NCBI GenBank assembly: GCA_031177735.1
Contig: JAPSKJ010000097.1
Span: forward strand, 1 to 7,649
Length of the DNA: 7,649 bases
Direction of reading: 5' to 3'
Source of the DNA: Nocardioides sp.
GTDB taxonomy: Bacteria; Actinomycetota; Actinomycetes; Propionibacteriales; Nocardioidaceae
Below the pieces are notes generated by a model, which made no database searches, was not told where the DNA came from, and saw only the letters and a list, made by a program, of their open reading frames with translations. A program made the position numbers and the translations under genes. Numbering within the stretch: the stretch's first letter is position 1; each line of letters opens with the position of its first letter. Shown here in pieces: positions 5,701 through 7,649 of this stretch.

Positions 5701-7649
5701 TCCAGTACCAGGTCACCGACCAGGCCGGTGGCGTGGCGACCGGCGTCGTCCGGGTCGGCATCGTCGCGCCGACCGTGCCGCAGCCGCCGCTCGCGGTGCC
5801 CGACACGGCGAGCGTCGCGCCCGGTCGCACGATGCTCGTCGACGTCCTCGCCAACGACCACATCGCGGCCGACGACCGCGTCGAGGTCGAGCTCGTCAAC
5901 CCGCCGCCGGGGGTCGAGCAGGTCTCGCACGGCCTGATCTCGATCCCTGCGCCGAAGACGGCCGACGGCACCAACGTCGAGGCGGTCTACCGCCTCGACA
6001 ACGGCGTGGACAGCTCCCAGTCGACCGTGACCCTGCGCGTGGTCGAGCCCTACGACAACCCGCCCGTGGTGCCTGACGCCTACGGCCGCGACGCTGCCGG
6101 CGGGACCGGCGGCGCCGACTCCGGTCAGGTCACCGTCGACGTGCTCGCCGAGGCCTACGACCCGGACGGCCCCAAGGACCAGCTCCGCGTCACCGAGGTC
6201 TCCACCCCGCCGGGCGTCGCGCCCGCCGAGGTCGACGGCAGCACCATCACCGTCGCCCGCGGTGCGACCCCCCTGGTCATCCCGTTCCGCGTCGAGGACG
6301 CCGACGGGGGAGCGGCCACCGCCTCCCTCTACGTGCCGCCCGCCGCCTCCGCCCTGCCCTACATCGCCGGGGACGCGCTCATCGAGCTCGACCCCGGAGA
6401 GCGGCAGGAGCTCGCGCTCGACGACTACGTGGTCAACCCGTCCGGCGGTCCGGTCTCGTTCACCCTGCGCGACCAGATCTGGGGTGCACCGGCCGGCGTC
6501 ACCGCCGCCATCGTCGACGACACGACGTTCGAGGTCACGGCCGGCGAGGGCTACGCCGGCCCGGGTGCGGTCAGCTTCGAGGTCACCACCGGCCAGGGTG
6601 TCGACGACCCCACGGGCGTGCGCACGATCCTCACCGTGCCGGTGCAGGTCGGTGAGACCAAGCCGGTGCTGCGCTGCCCGGCCGACGCGGTCCAGATCGC
6701 CCAGGGGCAGCTCGTCGAGCTCGACATCACCTCGATCTGCCACGTCTGGACGATGGACCCGGCCGACGCCGACGAGCTGACCTACAACGCCGACTGGGAG
6801 ACCTCCAGCCCCGGCCTGAACATCATCGAGCCGTCCGGGGCCACCATCAGCGTGGCCGCCGAGGCCAACGCCCAGGAGGGCTCGACCGGCCTCCTGACCG
6901 TCACCGCCGGCGACTCCGACCCGGGGCGCATCCCGTTCGAGGTGATCGCGGTGCCGCCGCCGACGATGACGCCGGTGGTCATCGACGACATGCGCGCCGG
7001 CGAGGAGCGCGCGATCGACCTGGCCCCCTACCTGCGTCCCGGTGTCGAGGACCCCTCGCCGCGGATCGTCGCCGCGGACCAGCTGACCACCCTCGACCTC
7101 GGCGTCGGCTCCGACGGCTCACGGCTCGTCCTGAGCGCGGGCGACGAGGTGTCGGGCAGGGCCGAGATCCGCGTGGTGATGACCGACGTCGACGGCGACC
7201 CGCCGCCCAGCCGCCAGGCGGAGACCCGGATCTCGCTCCAGATCCTCGACGTGCCCGACGCACCGACCACGCCCGTGCCGGGCCGCACCCCGCGCAGCGA
7301 GGAGGTCGTGCTGAGCTGGGAGGCACCGGAGGCCAACGGCTCACCGATCACCCGCTACGAGGTGCGTGACAGTCGCGGTGGGGTGCACACCTGCGCCGGC
7401 GCCACCTGCACCGTCGGCGGGTTGACCAACGGCGTCGAGTACACCTTCGAGGTGCGCGCGCACAACGCGGTCGGGCCGTCGGAGTGGAGCGCGCCGTCGG
7501 CGCCGGTGACCCCCGACGCGATCCCCGGCCTGGTCGGGCCGGTCCAGCTCGACACGGTCGGCGACGGCACCATGACGATCTCCTGGTCGCCGCCGACGAC
7601 CCGGACCTCCAAGATCGTGCAGTACCTGGTCAGCTACCCCGGCGGGGCG
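2784..7649 (+). CDS. Giant membrane-anchored surface protein with tandem-95/cadherin-like modules and FN3 domains (C-terminus outside window)
   Basis: The frame holds 1622 codons and is open at the right edge. Residues 1-12 carry Arg residues, followed by one membrane helix (about 13-31) without a clear signal peptidase site; an N-in anchor with the rest outside is likely. Residues 42-365 contain recurring short beta units (GGIWVTNS, LSVIDPAQ, LLSVDLTSGT, VWDID) suggesting a beta-propeller. An acidic, Gln-rich hinge (376-391) leads to eleven modules of about 100 residues (395-1487). Six modules carry a clear DVLAND-type signature and others DPDGDPV-like acidic turns that could bind calcium. 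An FN3 domain follows (about 1489-1578, with W-x-AP and NGVEYTFEVRAHNAVG) and a second is cut by the edge. All six Cys residues fall in close pairs, as expected for an exported protein. Known relatives sit beside kinase, FHA, MoxR, DUF58 and transglutaminase-like genes. Adhesion, sensing or envelope scaffolding are possible roles; the ligand is unknown. It is divergent to the FHA-kinase pair. Confidence 0.93.
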   Translation, partial: MGISGSERRVLRLAPYLALLMVVTGLVWVAVRADGYQAHDPELHDGGIWVTNSTAGFYGRVNKPIGQLDSALFARTDSTLDVVQDGAAVLGVDTTGSSLSVIDPAQVKVPTGSTASIVANGQVQLAGGTLGVLDPAEGTVWGQRVDAVVGLPPVGGVDQSAEPLTVTGGDAALAVTGAGTVLAVSAETDELVRISAVGAAFGEETREQLTTPVTRGAAITAVGETAVVLDRESGTLSVPGSSVSTQVDPAAVLQQPGPAADAVLVAEGTRLLSVDLTSGTAATVLDVAGGTPAAPVRLGPCVFGAWAGGAGEVVTACGQDDPRLVTLGEATRELVFRVNRGEIVLNDLMTGGVWDIDNDQPTKLDQWDTFQRKVVDSEEDDQQQEETQSDNRPPRAEPDAFGARPGRTTVLHPLDNDTAPEGRLLSIAEVTDVQPAGAEVTVSPDGQTVQIRMPAQATVTTFTYFIDDGRDLSDDATVTVTPRGPAENAPPTLRPGFEPRTWSVPVGGVLDVPVLPDWRDPGDGDPLVVASASAVNGERNGAQARVTGSGRIRFEAPSRPGPVEIEYAVSDNVGEPVPVVFAVNVQGGREAAVPAVAEPDVASGEVGEPIVIRPLANDLPGSDPVVPDAKLVLASKVAPADGADVQTDLVDGTVTLRASTPKTYVLDYEVAYGNAPFAHGRVRVDVRPPQNPPRGPVAMPDTLTIYGQDAAMVDVLANDLDPGGRLLVVQRAEGVEADQLDVAVVDGRWVRVSARQALIGPNPQVVRYTISNGGQQAQGEIVVSQKPRPEDEQPVTEVDRVQVRAGSAVAVAALDNDFSPTGAPLRLVDDLVDADAGQLVVQPPGDAQVSLGRAYVSGRFVRYVAPADLTDATTFTIPYEVEDTRGQRAAGRVEVTVLPAEDNRAPRPPALEARVVAGGSVTLRLPGSGVDPDGDPVTLTGVVTAPTLGRVLRFGADALVYEAFPDSTGTEEFQYQVTDQAGGVATGVVRVGIVAPTVPQPPLAVPDTASVAPGRTMLVDVLANDHIAADDRVEVELVNPPPGVEQVSHGLISIPAPKTADGTNVEAVYRLDNGVDSSQSTVTLRVVEPYDNPPVVPDAYGRDAAGGTGGADSGQVTVDVLAEAYDPDGPKDQLRVTEVSTPPGVAPAEVDGSTITVARGATPLVIPFRVEDADGGAATASLYVPPAASALPYIAGDALIELDPGERQELALDDYVVNPSGGPVSFTLRDQIWGAPAGVTAAIVDDTTFEVTAGEGYAGPGAVSFEVTTGQGVDDPTGVRTILTVPVQVGETKPVLRCPADAVQIAQGQLVELDITSICHVWTMDPADADELTYNADWETSSPGLNIIEPSGATISVAAEANAQEGSTGLLTVTAGDSDPGRIPFEVIAVPPPTMTPVVIDDMRAGEERAIDLAPYLRPGVEDPSPRIVAADQLTTLDLGVGSDGSRLVLSAGDEVSGRAEIRVVMTDVDGDPPPSRQAETRISLQILDVPDAPTTPVPGRTPRSEEVVLSWEAPEANGSPITRYEVRDSRGGVHTCAGATCTVGGLTNGVEYTFEVRAHNAVGPSEWSAPSAPVTPDAIPGLVGPVQLDTVGDGTMTISWSPPTTRTSKIVQYLVSYPGGA
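3966..7244 (+). repeat. Array of eleven ~100-residue tandem-95/cadherin-like modules within the surface protein
   Basis: Aligning each module on its conserved leucine (LDND, LAND or equivalent) gives anchors at residues 414, 515, 615, 716, 814, 925, 1022, 1121, 1212, 1313 and 1413, a mean step of 99.9 residues. The clear signatures are LDND (414, 814), LAND (615, 716, 1022) and LAEA (1121). The others keep the beta pattern with VLPDW (514-518), RLPGSGVDPDGDP (924-936), LDDYVV (1212-1217), LDITS (1313-1317) and LAPYL (1413-1417). The modules are strongly diverged in sequence, so this is an old array and not a recent DNA duplication. Each is expected to be a beta-sandwich; an end-to-end rod is inference. 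Confidence 0.75.

Noticed and set aside
2721..6743. A 1340-codon open frame on the minus strand
   Set aside because: It is in codon register with the plus-strand surface protein gene, and its translation is a low-complexity mix of Arg, Gly, Asp, Val and His with no domain. The plus-strand frame has recognisable FN3 and tandem-95-like motifs, a ribosome site and a membrane anchor. The long frame is a by-product of codon avoidance.
6782..7612. Minus-strand frames near the right edge
   Set aside because: They overlap the FN3 and last module coding sequence, carry no motifs and differ in frame from one another. They are shadows.

Overview
The window looks like chromosomal DNA from a high-GC actinobacterium. 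Third codon positions are almost all G or C, GTG starts are used, and the three proteins are of types typical of Actinobacteria. A Nocardioides-like organism is my guess from style only; no marker gene fixes the taxon.

There are three real genes in a divergent layout. On the minus strand, a 408-residue FHA-domain protein (1322-2548) is followed with a 4-base GTGA overlap by a membrane Ser/Thr protein kinase (1325 down to 1, cut by the window edge). On the plus strand a giant surface protein starts at 2784 and is still open at 7649 after 1622 codons. It has an N-terminal membrane anchor, a possible beta-propeller, an acidic hinge, eleven modules of about 100 residues (tandem-95/cadherin-like) and then fibronectin type III (FN3) domains. 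A 235-base intergenic region (2549-2783) must hold the promoters for both directions. I see no RNA gene, mobile element, CRISPR array or terminator.

The set resembles a known actinobacterial neighbourhood in which a kinase, an FHA protein and a large FN3 protein sit with a MoxR-type AAA ATPase, a DUF58 protein, a transglutaminase-like membrane protein and a PP2C phosphatase. In Bifidobacterium a related set (pkb2, fn3, aaa-atp, duf58, tgm, prpC) has been described as the PFNA cluster. A working model, which is inference, is that the giant protein reaches through the envelope, the kinase senses outside with its own beta-sandwich ectodomain, and the FHA protein reads phosphothreonine inside the cell. 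Several very long open frames lie antisense to these genes, one over 4 kb; all are explained by codon avoidance and are not annotated.
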